DNA of 64,000 nt from contig NW_017386027.1 in assembly GCF_000237925.1 (NCBI RefSeq), forward strand, positions 1,240,001 to 1,304,000, in the 5' to 3' direction. A program made the position numbers and the translations under genes. The stretch's first letter is position 1. Every line of letters starts with the position of its first letter. The notes beneath the pieces were generated by a model. It was not told where the DNA came from. It did not search any database and saw nothing but the letters and a program-made list of their open reading frames with translations. Shown piece after piece: positions 36,701 to 51,700 of this stretch. Source of the DNA: Schistosoma mansoni. Its lineage: Eukaryota; Platyhelminthes; Trematoda; Strigeidida; Schistosomatidae.

Positions 36701-39700
36701 GCATCGAATACATATGCGCCAGACAAGTCACCAGATTTGTGTGTGCGCTGTGATACTGTCCAGGTGCTCAGACCGAAGCAGATGGATTAATTAGGGGGAC
36801 ACACCCGGCACTTTCGACCTAAAGGTCTGATCCATAAGGCAGTTAAGCAACGTCAGGAAATGCAGTCACGCAGTAGTCTGTGATCAACAATAAGTTGATA
36901 CCCCATTTGTTTCCTCAGGATCCTGGAGCCCATGTGCACCATTGATTTGGAATAAGGGTTTTTCAACTCCTTGAGGTGGGTCCTCCGTGTCCATTAACCC
37001 GGTTAAAGCTCCAGACATTCGCTTTTTGTATTTTCAATTTCGTAAACAACGCCCCCGCTGCGAGACGGAGAGAAGCTAGAAACTCAACAAAACCTTGATA
37101 TTCTAGAAAGTTGACAATGAAATAGAACAATTCTGTATATAGCAAAACGTATGGTCCTGGGATACATAGCAGAAACAGTAATAACAGTATTAGCGATGAT
37201 GGAAAAGATTACACACCGAAGGAAATATAGGTTACTAGAGTAGGAAGGTTATGAGGTATTTAGAAACTAAGAACTGAAGGGAAGACAAATGGTGGATGCA
37301 GCTTTTTCATTACGAACAATTTTGAGCCATGTCACCCAAAGTCTCTAACCATTGGTTACGGTAATCACGTGGACCCTAACTAATGAGTCTGCCAGGCAAC
37401 AGTAAAGGTCAGTGAGGAATTATGAGTTAGGAAAAGTTGCCGTGAACTTCTTTACACATCAGAACTATCATTCATTTTTTTTAAAAAGAACCAGGTGATT
37501 TGTAAGTTCTATGGTATAATGATATCTCAACTGAAGTTGATTCATAGCAAAAATCATCTGTGAAATATATCTCTTAGAATTTGCTTGTTAGCTCATCGTA
37601 GCAAACAACAAATTTTACATTGAACATACCTGATCGGCTAAAACTAATGCACCAGCTTCTAGACCGAATCCCCCACCGCTATTGTTACCTTCACGAATTG
37701 TACTAACAGTTAAACCAGCAGCTGTTGCTGTATTTCCACATACATATAAAACTCTTGGAGCTAAACTTGCAGCAGCCCGAAGTAGTTGACTTTTACCCAA
37801 TCCAGGATCACCTAATGTGTTAGTTGAAAATAAATACATAAATTAGGACTAACCCAAAAGGACTTGCAATGAGAAATAAAATGCAAAACATATAACAATC
37901 ACTACAAATGGAGGAGGTTCTAGAATATTCTGCAATGTACGATAAGAGGAATGGATTAAAATTAACATTAGAATACTTATTTGCTTTAACTATGATGAAA
38001 CATGAAGGTTGTGACAACTCGAACTGGTGTACATTATTGTATCATATTGCATAATATCTATTGTAGTGAACGGGAACACAGGCGGGGACAACCATATGTA
38101 TTTGAACAAAAAACTACAGAACATCTTAGTAAAATCTGAGAACCATACGGTATATAATTCACTTGCAAAATATCAGTCAATTGTCTCAGACTTCACTGTT
38201 GCTACATTTTCATATCATTTGCTTTCTGTTCCCGTTCATTCCTCCTTGATCTCCCAAACCTTCTGCTCCCAGACATTCCGTCCCTGAACAATGTTATATA
38301 CTACTTACGTCGCTATAAGCAGCACACACCACACTGTGATATGGGGGACAAAAATTAGACTTGATAACGAACTTTTAACTTGATAAGCTAGTGAATAACT
38401 TATAAAAGCTGAATACTACATCCATATTTGTTGTTTTATATCACAGAGTGACCAGTTAAACAACTACTGAATATCAAGAGGTATTAGCTACCTTGTTCTA
38501 ATATGAGACTACTCAGTAGTACGGATCTATGACCCCATCATCAGAGATGGAACCCGAGTTTTAATCCACATAACAAGCAGCAAGCCTTCGAACAAGTGAG
38601 TTGACATCGAATGGTTCAAATTTCTGACCTTAGCAAGTTAGTTATGTTTTCTAACGACCATTCACTGGAGTTGGCCTGAAAGTCCTTGGCCCGAGTCCTT
38701 AGGAGTTCGTGGATTCCCACTGTTGAGAAGTCCTGTATCGGGATGAAACGGTTGTCCAGTGATGTTTGGACGCAAGAAATGATTAAATAATAGATGATGT
38801 TTCACAGCTATAAAGGAAGACGTAATAGACTGCTGTGCAATGTACTCACTCTTTGGTTAGTAGACACATTATGCTTACCGCATAGATGACGTACGCTGGT
38901 GAAAGGCAGGTTAACCTTTTGAATCCACTTGAATATTTTATCATCCATCAAATCACTCAGGTAGATAATAGTTTCAAGACAAACAAATTGGTCGGTGAAC
39001 CCAACTGGTTCATTCTCCATGGTCAGATCAGGTGTTAATATAGATTAATCCTTAAGCCGTTGATATTATTTATTTATTTAAACACATAAATATTGGTACA
39101 AAAAGCACCAGATATATGTGCGCCACACAAATCTCATTTGATTTGTGTGAGGGCTACGATAGTGCCCAGGTGCCCAAACTGAAGCAGGTGGTTTTCTAAA
39201 GGGACCACTCCCGGAGCCTTTGACCTAAAGATCTGATCCACAAGGTAGTGGAGCATCGTAAGGAGGTGCAGTCCCATGGTAGCCGGTGACCAACGATTGT
39301 TTCATACGCCATTTGTTCCCTCAGGATACTGGAGCCCCTGTGCACCATTGGTTTGGGATTGTGGTTTTCAAACTCCCCTAGGTAAACTATCCGTGTCCAC
39401 GAACCCGGTTAAAGAGCCGGACATTCGCTTTTCGTCCTCTCAATTTCGTAAACAACACTCGTTGTGTGAGAAGGCAGTGAGTAGGACTTCCCTGGGAGAT
39501 GCTATATACGCGTGGCTATGTGAGAGCATTCGGAGAGGGAGAGCTGACTCTTCCCACTTTCGGCCATACCAGGGCATTGGTTCATACTGTAGAGAACAAG
39601 AAGACGAGTAGGGACAATCAAATGAAGCCATTGATAGTTGCATTTGCCTTACAATCGGAAATACAATTTCTACGATATGTATATCACTGGTTATGATGTG

Positions 39701-42700
39701 AAAACAATAAATCAATCACTTGAACAAAGAAATTAAAACTTATTTTTAAATAAATCACTATGAAACGAATTCAATTTAAGTTGGAAAAAACGTTTACGTG
39801 AATGAATTAAAAATAACATCACCTACCGACAATGAGTACATGTGAAGCAGAACGACGAACGAAGCTTGATTCATAATTGAATTCTGTATAGTTTGATAAT
39901 CGTAGATCATTATCAGATTGATTCATACAACTATTCTCTTCATTTTCATCAGATTGACTATCATCAATGGAATCGTTGTCCATGTACTCCTCTTTCTCCT
40001 CCTCCTCATCATCATCACCATCACCATCAAAAGTATTATTTTTATCATTTTGAAAGAACCCTAATCGATAAGATGTAGAACCATCAATAGGATCAATAGT
40101 CTCATGTGAATTACTCCTTCTTCTCTTTTTTACTTGTCGATGGGTATTGTTATTTTCATAAGTCAGATCTTGATCATGTTGTCGTTTATGTTGTTTTAAT
40201 CGAATACGACGTTTTACATTCCGATCTGTTGTAGATTGTGTTCCACCAAATAAAGCTAATATTAATCCAGCTTTAATTAGACCACGACCACATATACTAG
40301 GACATAATGAACAGACTAATAAACGAAATAAATTTGGTTGTTCACTTATTTCACGTATTGCATATAAATCTTTCATTGAAAATTCATTATCTAAAATGAT
40401 AAATAATAGTCATAAACGAAATTTCTGGTTAGCTCCTTTTTAGCAAGGTTGTTTTCTACAGAATAAAGTTGCTGACTCCATGTTCAACTCTCCTCCTTTA
40501 CCCAGGCTTCGGACCGGCAGCTATCCTAGAAGAGCTGCAGGCAGTTGGATACCATCAGCAACAACCTACTGTGGGAGAGAACAAACTAGCTTCCAGTTTA
40601 AGAGGAAATTAAGAAAAAACGTTAGAGGTGGATAGGATATACATTGATAAATTCATCAAACTGCATCACGAGACAAGCCCTAACTTGGAATCCTGAAGGG
40701 AAGCGGAAAAGTGAAAGACCGAAGAACACATTACGCCGGGAAATAGAAGCAGATATGAAAAGGATGATTAACAACTGGAAAGGAAGGCTCAGGACAGAGT
40801 TGGATGGAGAATGCTGGTGAGTGGCCTATGCTCCTCCACGAGGGGTAACATGCGTAAATAAGTAACAACATACGATTGGTATGTTAGTGTTTTTGCTCAG
40901 ATTAACAACAAAAATTCAGTGTTTTAAACGTACATATAACTTTCCTGTATGTCCAATCATCGGTGTCTCCACAGGATTATTCATATTCAGTGGCAATACA
41001 ATCAGAGTATATTTGGGTAGCCTAGGAATGTCTGAAGAATGTCATCACAAAGGCTTTCATACCACATATTACACTATATATTGACCATGAGATTGGAGTT
41101 TTAGTTTAGAATAAAGGGATAGATGAATAGAACTCGTATCTGTCGGCCCATCACAACGACTTAAATCGGTCTGTAAAAATCAAACAGCCAAGTGGATTGA
41201 GGTGTTACCATACATTGTTTAAAATACATAATAAGTAATGATTTCAATTTAGTTTTCTACGAACCAAACCAAGAAATGGCATCAGTTCATGAAAACATTG
41301 ACTGTTGAACTGAGTCATGTAGGCAGGTATAGACTACTTGGTTAGAGTCGGCATGAGTATCGTAACAAGTGGTTAGAGACTTTGAATGGCGCAGATCTAT
41401 TCACTCATTTTCTTCCTTTAGTTTCCAAGTTCCTAAATCCCTTATAAACCCTTTGTATTCCAATAATTAGGTGTTTATCCCTCAAATCACATCAAGGATG
41501 CTTAATCTTTTCTTTTACCACCAATGTTTATTAATACCTCGATTACTCTGGGATTTATTTTGACACTTTCATTTTGCTGTGCTAACAGATTATAGCAACT
41601 TGAAATGGTTTCAGATTCTACGATGCGTACGACTGAATGACTGATACCGGAAAATGGACCCTGGTTATTTTCGCCCAGTGTGAACCTCTCACATGTACTT
41701 TTACACATATATGATGATTTATTTATTTATTTATTTGAACACATAAATATTGGTACAAGGGGCCACCAGATACATAGCAGTATTTGTGTTTTCCCTACAA
41801 ATGGTGGGATTACGATGGTTTCCATCTCCAAGTATAAGTAGAAAAACTATGGATACTAACCAATACTAACCAATCAGTTCATTTTAATTGGTAAATAGAA
41901 GCACATGTTTATCTGACAAGAAAAATAAAGTCTGAATGTTAAGAATTACCTTAAGTTAAAAGATTCTGACTACTATATTTCATTTCAGTAGTCAGTAATA
42001 AATGACTGAAAGGGTTGATACGAAATCACCAATGATGAACGAATTATTAGGATGGAATAGACTGACGGATTGAAAAAAGTGTTAATATATACGGGTAAGT
42101 GGAATGAATAAACATCGTTTGTACAACTGTTACTTCATATCAACCAACTGGCGGCCTGCTTAAGCATCTGGGTTACCTGTTCCTGTCATCTAGATATTTC
42201 AACAACTTATTTTATTATCAGAAGGGGTTTTGTGGATATTATAGTAATTTTAATAGTTGAGATCATGAGTTAATTGAAGCTAGACCACTATGGAAAACCT
42301 GGAAGCACTGGACGGCCGTTTCTTCCTATTATGCGACTCCTCATTAGTGGGTCCGAATCTCCTAAGGCGGGTACGAGTATACTCCCTGATAATGAGTCCC
42401 ACAATAAGACGAAACGGCCATCCAGTGTTTCCAGGTTTTCCATGGTGGTCTAGCTTCAATTGATTCATGATCTCAACTATTAAAATTATCTAATTTGTTT
42501 GTTTTAATACATCATTATGGCTATTAATCGCACAACCTATTCAGGTGCGTTTCTGAAAAGTGTACAAACTTTCGCTGTAAAGGTTACAAAAGGCCTAATC
42601 AGAGATATCGTGGTTGTTGGCAATATACACCGAAAAGGATGTACATTATTCAGATGTCGACTGAATAGACTGCTAACTTCTAACTGGCGATCACTCAATA

Positions 42701-45700
42701 TTTATCGTCAGGATCGACGAAGAAGTAAGAAACGGAAACTTGTTGAAATACTTTGTGCTGAAAATTCTATATTGTACCAAAAATTTAATATTGAATAAAG
42801 CTACTAATAATAATAATAATAATAATAATAATGGTAATGATAATAATAATAGGGAAAATAACCTTGAAATGCCCTACTAATGTATAGAAATATACTTACC
42901 TAAACTGGATATCACTTTGCTCATATCACCATCACTCTTTATTTGACTATCAGGTTGCTCAGATTCATTCGATGATAAAATCAACAAACGTTGATTCTCA
43001 TCGCCGGTTAACCTGCCAGAATTACTTCCACCACCTCCTCCACTTAAACAGATCAAACTATTTACATTCATAATTAGACTGTACATTGTTGCACCACGAC
43101 GACTTGACCAAGATGACGAATAGGCAGAACTGGAAGAGGATGATGATGCTCCTAAACCATCCGAACTAATGAGACCAATTAAACCAGTCAAATGTAATAC
43201 ATCACCTGGAATACATGAATCAATTAAATCCCGTTCTAGTCGACATGCTAAACAACGTGCACTTCGACCAATTGATGTAACACTTGAACTGGATGCATCA
43301 CGATGATTTCCATCAATTTCATGATTATCCGATGATGCTTCTTGAATTGTAACAATCTTGAATTTAAATAAAACAAGCTGTTTGTATATCATTTGTAGAT
43401 AAATTATTCATTTATTTGAACACATAAATATTGGTACAAAGGGGCACCAGATACATATGCGCCACACAAATCTCATTTGATTTGTGTGAGGGCTGTGATG
43501 CTGCTCGGGTGCCCAAACTGAAGCAGGTGGTTTTCTTAGGGGGCCACACACGGAGCCTCTGACCTAAAGATCTGATTCACAAGATAGTGGAGCATTGTGA
43601 GGAGATGCAGTCCCATGGTAGCCGGTAACCAACGATTGATTGATAGGCCATTTGTTCCCTCAGGATACTGGAGCCCATGTGCATCAATGGTTTGGAATCA
43701 GGGTTTTCTATCTCCTCTAGGTGGATCCTCCACATCCACCAATCCGGTTAAAGCGCCGGACATTCGCTTTTCGTCTTCTCAATTTTGTAAACAACACCCC
43801 CGCCACTGTGAGAAGGCCATGAGTAGGACTTCCCTGGGAGAAGCTATATACGCGTGGCCGTGTGAAAGCATTTCGAGAGGGAGAGTACACTCTCCCCACT
43901 CTCGGCCGTACCAGGGCAGATAATAATAGTAATAAATAATAATAAGCGCACACCATACCAATATCAAATGTCGGGTACCTCAGATTACGACAAGAACCAT
44001 TGGGTCTAGGTTTGTTGATAAAATTCCAACTTCATGATAAGACTCAATAATCATCCAATTAAATCGGTAACGCTTATTTCACTCTTGAAATATCTGAACT
44101 TTACCAGTTATGGAATTCTTACTGTAAAACTTCAAAAACTCATCTCAAAGTACGTCATAATATTTGTAACTAACCTGAGTGTCTATAGTTAACGTATCAG
44201 GATGATTTAATAATGGTTCAAAACTTCTGGATCGACAATCTTTTGTTGGACATTTACTTGGTGTAGCATAGTTACCATTATCTGGCAGTATTAATACTTG
44301 TTTCATTTCACAACGACAACATTCAAACACTAAACGATGACATACTGGTTCAACCTGTATAAATAAATAAATATACATATATTTTACTTATCTTTACAGA
44401 AAGAAAACAGGCGTCATCTTAAATTACTGTTTATTTATTTATTCAAACACAGAAATATTGGTACAAGAAAGCACCAGATATATATGCGCCTCACAAATCT
44501 CATTTGATTTGTGTGAGGGCTGTGATACTACCCAGGTGCCCAGATTGAAGCAGGTGGTTTTCTTAGGAGGTCACACGGAGCCTCTGACCTAAAGATCTGA
44601 TTCACAAGACAGTGGAGCATCGTGAGGAGATGCAGTCCCATGGTAGCCGGTGACCAACAGTTGGTTCATACGCCATTTGTTCCCTCAGGATACTGGAGCC
44701 CATGTGCACCATTGGTTTGGAATCAAGGTTTTCCAACTCCCCTAGGTGGATCCTCCACATCCACCAATCCGGTTAAAGCGCCGGACATTTGCTTTTCGTC
44801 CTCTCAGTTTCGTAAACAACACCCCACCACGAGAATTCAGTGAGTAGGACATCCCTGGCAGAGGTTATATACGCGTGGCCATGTGAGAACATTTGGAGAG
44901 GGAGAGCAGACTCTCTCCGTTCTCGGCCGTACCAGGGCATTTGGGGGCTAAATTACTGTACTAATTAAATGTAATCAAATTAAATCATATTTCTGATTAC
45001 TAAACAGCAGTAGAATCTAGGATGTGTTTCATCCAATTCGGGGCTCGTCAGCTGAACGCACCTGAGTCTCAGTGTAGCTGGTTTTCATGAATAATAATAA
45101 AAAGTATACCTGTCGAATAGGCTTTGTATTGTTTGTTACCTAGTAGCTTGATGGATAACTCGCTGATATTTGACACTGTATTTGAGTCTTAATGTGTATA
45201 TTGACACTGCAGTAAATATACATCTATCTGATGAGTCCCAAGTAGAATGAAACAGGCATTCTGGATCCCACTGTTATTCGCTGTTTAAAAATCTAATCAA
45301 CTTGTACCTCTACAAGCAATATACCGAGACGGCTACTCAGGAAGCTCCTGTGTCAAAGATGACTGATCGTATTCATTATTAAACATCAATAACATAAAAA
45401 TGCAGTCCTCTACGAATAGTATTGAACAAGATGAAATTTGAGAATCTTATTGCCTAAAAATGACTAATGTGGTCTACACCAAAAGATTGGTGGCAAACGA
45501 TTGTCATATTTTCTGATTGCCACTTCTTAAAATTAATCTCAGAAGACAATAGAATATTATGCAACAGTTAACCCTTATAATTTAATAAAGCTATTTGGAA
45601 AACTTTCGAAAATTAGTTATATTTACCTATTTAAACAGATAAACATTGGTACGAGGAGGCACAAAATATTTATGCACCACCATTCGTCATCCGATTTGTA

Positions 45701-48700
45701 TGAGGGCTGGAATACTGACCGAGCTCCCAAACGAGAGCAGGTGGTTTTCTTGGAGGGCCACTCCCTGAACCTTTGACCTAGATGTCTGGACTACAAGACA
45801 GTGGAACAAATAGGGAGATGCAGTCCCGTGATAGTCAGTGACCGAGAATAGGTTCGTACTCCATTTGTTCCCTCAGGATCCCGAAGTACATATGCACCAT
45901 TGGTTTAGAATCAGGGTTTTCCAACTCCCCTAGATGGATCCTCAATATCCACCAACCCGGCTAGAGTTCCGGACATTCGCTTTCCGTCTTCTCAATTTCG
46001 TAAACAACATCTGTTATAACTTGTGGCCTACCTGGATGCCCTGTTAACGTATAACGTGATAACACCCCCTATTAGAGAGCAGTGAATTATCGATCGGACC
46101 AATGAAACACAAAACCCGTACGAGAAGTCTAGAGTACATGGGGTACAATGGACAGCTCGTAATCAACTAGACGATTTGCACTTCGAAGATGACCTGGTCC
46201 TTCTATCCCATACACACGAAACTTGGAGAACTGTTACAACCATCATCGAAAAAGTGAAAGTATTTATAAACAGTTGTCTACACAAGATACTCAATGTTCG
46301 TTAACCGGATAGCATCAGCAATAGTCTACTGTGGAAACGAAGTTGTAGACTGACTGAGGGCATACATTGAGGGAATCATCAAACTGCATCACGAGACGAG
46401 CGCTAACTTGGAATCGTGAAGGGGAGCGGAAAAGAGGAAGGCCAAAGAACACTACGTCGGGAGATAGAAGCAGATATGAAAAGAATGAATAATGATTGGA
46501 AAGAACTGGAAGGGATTGCCAAGTACAGGGTTGGTTAGAGAGTGATGGTGGGCAACCTATGCTCTTCTATGAGTACCAGGCGTAAGTAAGTGAGTAAAAG
46601 GTTAAGTGACCATAGTAGGGCATTATGTTCGATCTCTGGATGGTTTATGAATATCTAATTCCCAGATGTTTCATAATATGATGAAACAGCTGTTTACTAC
46701 TCTCTGGTTTCCAATGATTGCTCAACCGAGTTCAATCTGTGACGAATACCATCAAGGAATCAAGCTGATCTCTACACAAAAATACACAAATCAAGCTTTC
46801 AAGCATTATAAAATGAAAATTCTTCAATGAATGATAGTTTAATCAGAAAAATTAATAACCTAATAAACAAAAATTACTTACTGGACCAAGTCTTACAACA
46901 ATGCCTTTGACTGATATAAATTGTCCTAAATGATGAGCACGTAATTTTCGTAAAGGAGTAATCGGTGAATGATTTACAATACGTGCAGCAATATAACCAG
47001 GTAAACGTGTATTAACTCCAATCGATTCATTTTCAACTATAACAGTTAAAAGAAAGAGGGAAATAATCGTCAGACTTATGACATTAGAATGGTCAAGTGT
47101 TTCAACAAGACTGATTCAATTTGGCGAAGAGAAAAAAAATCGTATATTCCTAACACAACAAACCAGAATACTTATAAAATCAACGTTTAGGTATTTCAAC
47201 CTCAGGAACGATTACCTGTTTAATACCCAAATTACCCGACCTTTGCTGCTACCTTGACGTGGTGTCGGGCTTGCCTATCGTGATGAACCAATCGAGCTAT
47301 ACTGGCTGCAACAATAGTTCCTCAAGGTCCTACCATGCCACAAAGGTCGGTTGAATAGCGGTAAGACTAAAAGCAGCAAACCTAATTTCCGAAGGCGAAG
47401 TCGTACTGCTAACTGTACAGAGGTGTGACAGTAGTAAGGTGTTTCCTTCAAACAGCCAGCATAACAGCGATGCTGCCTTCCCACAAGGAGAGGTGGGTTT
47501 AGAAAAGGTCGACCCTAAAAATGCATACCTCAACTTATCCCACAGATATCCGTCTCTGGCCATAAGGTCCCAACAAGTACGGAGCTAACACAAAAACTAC
47601 CCACAAAAAGGTCGTGTGTGACCGACCTCAAGCAGTTGTCCCTTGGGCACTGCGGTCACACTCTCAGGTCATTAAGACCACTTCTAACCCAATTTCCTTT
47701 CCAGGTACCTCTAGAAGAACCCTTCCACGGTGTGGGCAACCGGGAAGTGATAGCCGTCCTCATACCTCTAACAGCACTACAGTTGAATTAACTGAATCTG
47801 TAACCCTAAGTTGATGCAAAATAAGAACATGAGATCTTATCTTCTAACTGTTTCAAAGAAAACCATACGATAAAAAATTATGTAAAAGTAATTAATGCAA
47901 GGATATTCAATATACAACGTTCTAAGAAGTTTACAGAATTGAGTATATGATACGGGATGGAATAATAACATATTTCAAGTCAGTCAGTCAGTCAGCTACA
48001 ACGTAGGACCAGGCACATTTATGCATCAGGTCCAAGTTGCCATACCTCATTAGCACAACAAGATGAACAATTTTTAATGCCAACTTGAATTTCAGGAAGA
48101 TAGTAGGCTGTTATGAAATTGCAGGTACATGATGATAGATAACAGAAGTGATAGAATCTAAGCTCAATAATACCATCCAACTACTTAAAGGTCATATTCA
48201 ATATAAACACAGTTTACTACCATGTTGACAATTGAGTTGCAGTCTCGAAATCCATATAATTTCGGTTTCAGTAATCAGAAGATACAAGTGTTTATTAACA
48301 GCTGTCTACGCAAGATACTTCGGATCAGATAGCCAGACACTATCAGCAACAAGTTACTGTGGGAGACAACAAACCAGATTCCAGCGGAGGAAGAAATCAA
48401 GAAGCGCTGGAAGTGGATTGGGCACACCTTGAGGAAATCACCTAATTGTGTCACAAGACAAGCCCTCACATGGAATCCTGAAGGTCAAAGGAGAAGAGGA
48501 AGACCAAAGAACACATGACGCCGAGAAATAGAGACAGACATCAGAAGAATGAACAAGAACTGGATAGAACTAGAAAAGAAGGCCCAGGACAGAGTGGGTT
48601 GGAGAAAGCTGGTCGGCGGCCTATGCTCCATTGGGAGTAACAGGCGTAAGTAAGTAAGTAAGTAATCAGGTAGTGTCACCAGAATACACCACAGCAGTAG

Positions 48701-51700
48701 TATGGTTTAAAATCAAGTGCATAGGTATATACTTGCCCAAGGATTTAGTGATGTAAAATTATCGTGGACCATGGACTTGATGATATGTATGGCTGTGGGT
48801 GTGCACTATTGAAGAGTTCCAAAGTGAGACGTATAATATACAAAATGTATTCTGGTTTTTAATGACCCTCCAAATGGTGTTAGTTTATGAGAGCAAACCA
48901 ACCTAATGGTTGAAGAGTACACATTTCAATCACTAGGTGGCAGCTTCAATCCCCACTGTTAACTCTACAGCAGTTTAGACAAGCGATTATTAAGGCTAAC
49001 CCTCATAGTAGCTGCGAGACAAACAAACGAATCTTTGTTTGCATAAACTAAATCATGGTGGCCCCCAAATACCCTGGTACGGCTGAGAGTGGGGAGAGTC
49101 CGCTCTACCTCTCGAAATGCTCTCACATGGACACGCGTATATAGCCTCTCCCAGGGAAGTCCTACTCATGGCCTTCTCACACCACGGGTGTCGTTTACGA
49201 TATTGAGAAGACGAAAAGCGAATGTCCGGCGCCTTAACCGGATTGGTGGATGTGGAGGATCCACCTAGAGGAGATAGAAAACCCTGATTCCAAACCAATG
49301 ATTCACATGGGCTCCAGTATCCTGAGGGAACAAATGGCCTATCAATCAATCGTTGGTTACCGGCTACCATGGGACTGCATCTCCTCACGATGCTCCACTA
49401 CCTTGTGAATCAGATCTTTAGGTCAGAGGCTCCGTGTGTGGCCCCCTAAGAAAACCACCTGCTTCAGTTTGGGCACCCGAGCAGCATCACAGCCCTCACA
49501 CAAATCAAATGAGATTTGTGTGGCGCATATGTATCTGGTGCCCCTTTGTACCAATATTTATGTGTTTAAATAAAATAAAATAAATAAATCGTAGTATCTT
49601 TATTCGGCAAATAAGATCTCAAAAAAGATCTATCCACAACTAGGATCACCAATAGTAAATTTGATTCAACATAATCTATGCTCATACCTTTAAAAATATC
49701 CGGTACAGAGTCATGTTTATAAGCTGTTCGATAACATAAAGTATGTAATGCTAAACCAAAAGCTCGTAATATGATTTCACAATATTCAGCACATTCTATA
49801 CCCCCTATTACATGATCACCAAAATATTTGTTGATTTGTAATTTATCTTGTAATAATTTAGAATGAATAATTGATGAATAGTCAATAAGTACAGCACCCT
49901 GTGTTTCAATTTTTATCCAATCCAGAGTATTTCCAACAAAATTTGATACATGATTAATAGTATAAGGATTTGATAGAAGATTATATCCAGATTTTTGTAC
50001 TAAGTCAGTAAGAAAATCAAGTGTTATCTGAAAGGCAAAAGGTAAAAACATGTAATAAAAAGATGACAGACTAGTAATTTATTGAAGTAATTGAATAATA
50101 TTTAGTTGCGAACAGTTCAAAGCCTGGCTTAAATTTGCAACACCTCAACTTCTCATACCATATCAACACAAATGGGAAGTTAACAAAATGGATAACAGCC
50201 CCCAAATGCCCTGGTACCGTCGAGGGTAGGGAGAGTCAGCTCTAACTCTCCAAATGTTCACATGGCCACGCGTAAACAGCCACTGACAGAGAAGTCCTAC
50301 TCACTGCCTTCTCGTGGTGGTAGTGGTTTTCTTTACGAAATTAAGAAGACAGAAAACGAATGTCCGGAGCTCTAGCCGGGTTGGTGGATATAGAGGATCC
50401 ATCTAGGGGAGTTGGAAAACCCTGATTCTAAGCAAATGGTGCATATGGAGTTCGGGATCCTGAGGAGAAAAAAGTGAAATATGAACCTAGTGTTGGTCAC
50501 TGACTACCGTGGAACTACATCTCCTTACTTCCCTCCACTGTCTTGTGGTTTAGACCTCTAGGTCAAAGGTTTGGGGAGTGACTCTATAAGAAAACCACCT
50601 GCTTTCGTTTGGGAGCCCGGTCAGTATTACAGCCCTCATACAAATCGGATGACGAATTGTGGTACATAAATATTTTGTGCCTCCTTGTACCAATGTGTGT
50701 GTTGAAATAATAAAGAGACGTGACTTCACATCCCACTCACTAATAACTGGAGATTATCAGTTCCAATTGTATATCTAGGGCGTTTATTCTCTTCAACATA
50801 CTGACTGCATCATCCTTCGCTAACTGAACAAAAAACAGAAAATAGATTTTGTGTTCGGACTAGTCGGAATGCTCTGAATACCTGTCAACATGCCAGTGTC
50901 CGGTGGCAGCTTACTGGGAAGTAAGGATGCCTTGACAAACAGCGATGGAAAGAGTGACAGACATCACTAACATAGGGCTTGGAACAAGAGACCGCTCTGT
51001 ATAACTTTACGGCTGTAAAACAATCTATGGAAATAGAAGACACGACTACTCATGACTTGAGTATCGTGGAACGACGAAGTAAGCAATGTTGAGACTAGAT
51101 ACAGTGTACTTGAGAAAGACAGGAAATCGGTTGATGTGGTTGGAACATGTGTTACCCATTCCTATCTACCTCCTACTTCGACGAGCGATGCTTGATAAAG
51201 CAAAAGTAGGTTGGAAGAAACCTAGGTGCGATCAAACTAGAAAGTCACATCACTACATAAAGTTAACTATCGGCCTGAGACAAGTTTGTAGATGGCGGCC
51301 ATCTGATTGACGTCCGCTTTATAGCCACAACCAGTGGTTGGAGACCAGGTAATATGCACGTGGTAGGTGGCATGCACCTGGCTTCGTGCTGGACTGCACG
51401 TATCCTGGCTTAGTGTTATTTACCCTAAGCTTCAGCGGTTATTATTTTCTCAACCGGGGTACCTAGCCTGTCGTATGCCCTGATCGTGTTCTCGTGACTT
51501 TCGGGTTGCCTGATCTGCCAAGGGTGATGGTACAGTGCATGACGGCATTATTGTGTGCTAGGTTCAAAGAGAATTGCTTGCTATATGAATGCAGATCCAC
51601 CCACTTATTGTTCCTATTTCAGTGTGGCGCATATATATCTGGTTCCCCCTTGTACCAATATTTATGTGTTTAAATAAATATATAAATAAAAATATTATGG

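Noticed and set aside
40545-40865. Possible exon of MCM8 or another gene near exon 7
   Set aside because: The translation matches the RTE-1 C terminus found at 63599-63943, so it is a LINE fragment.
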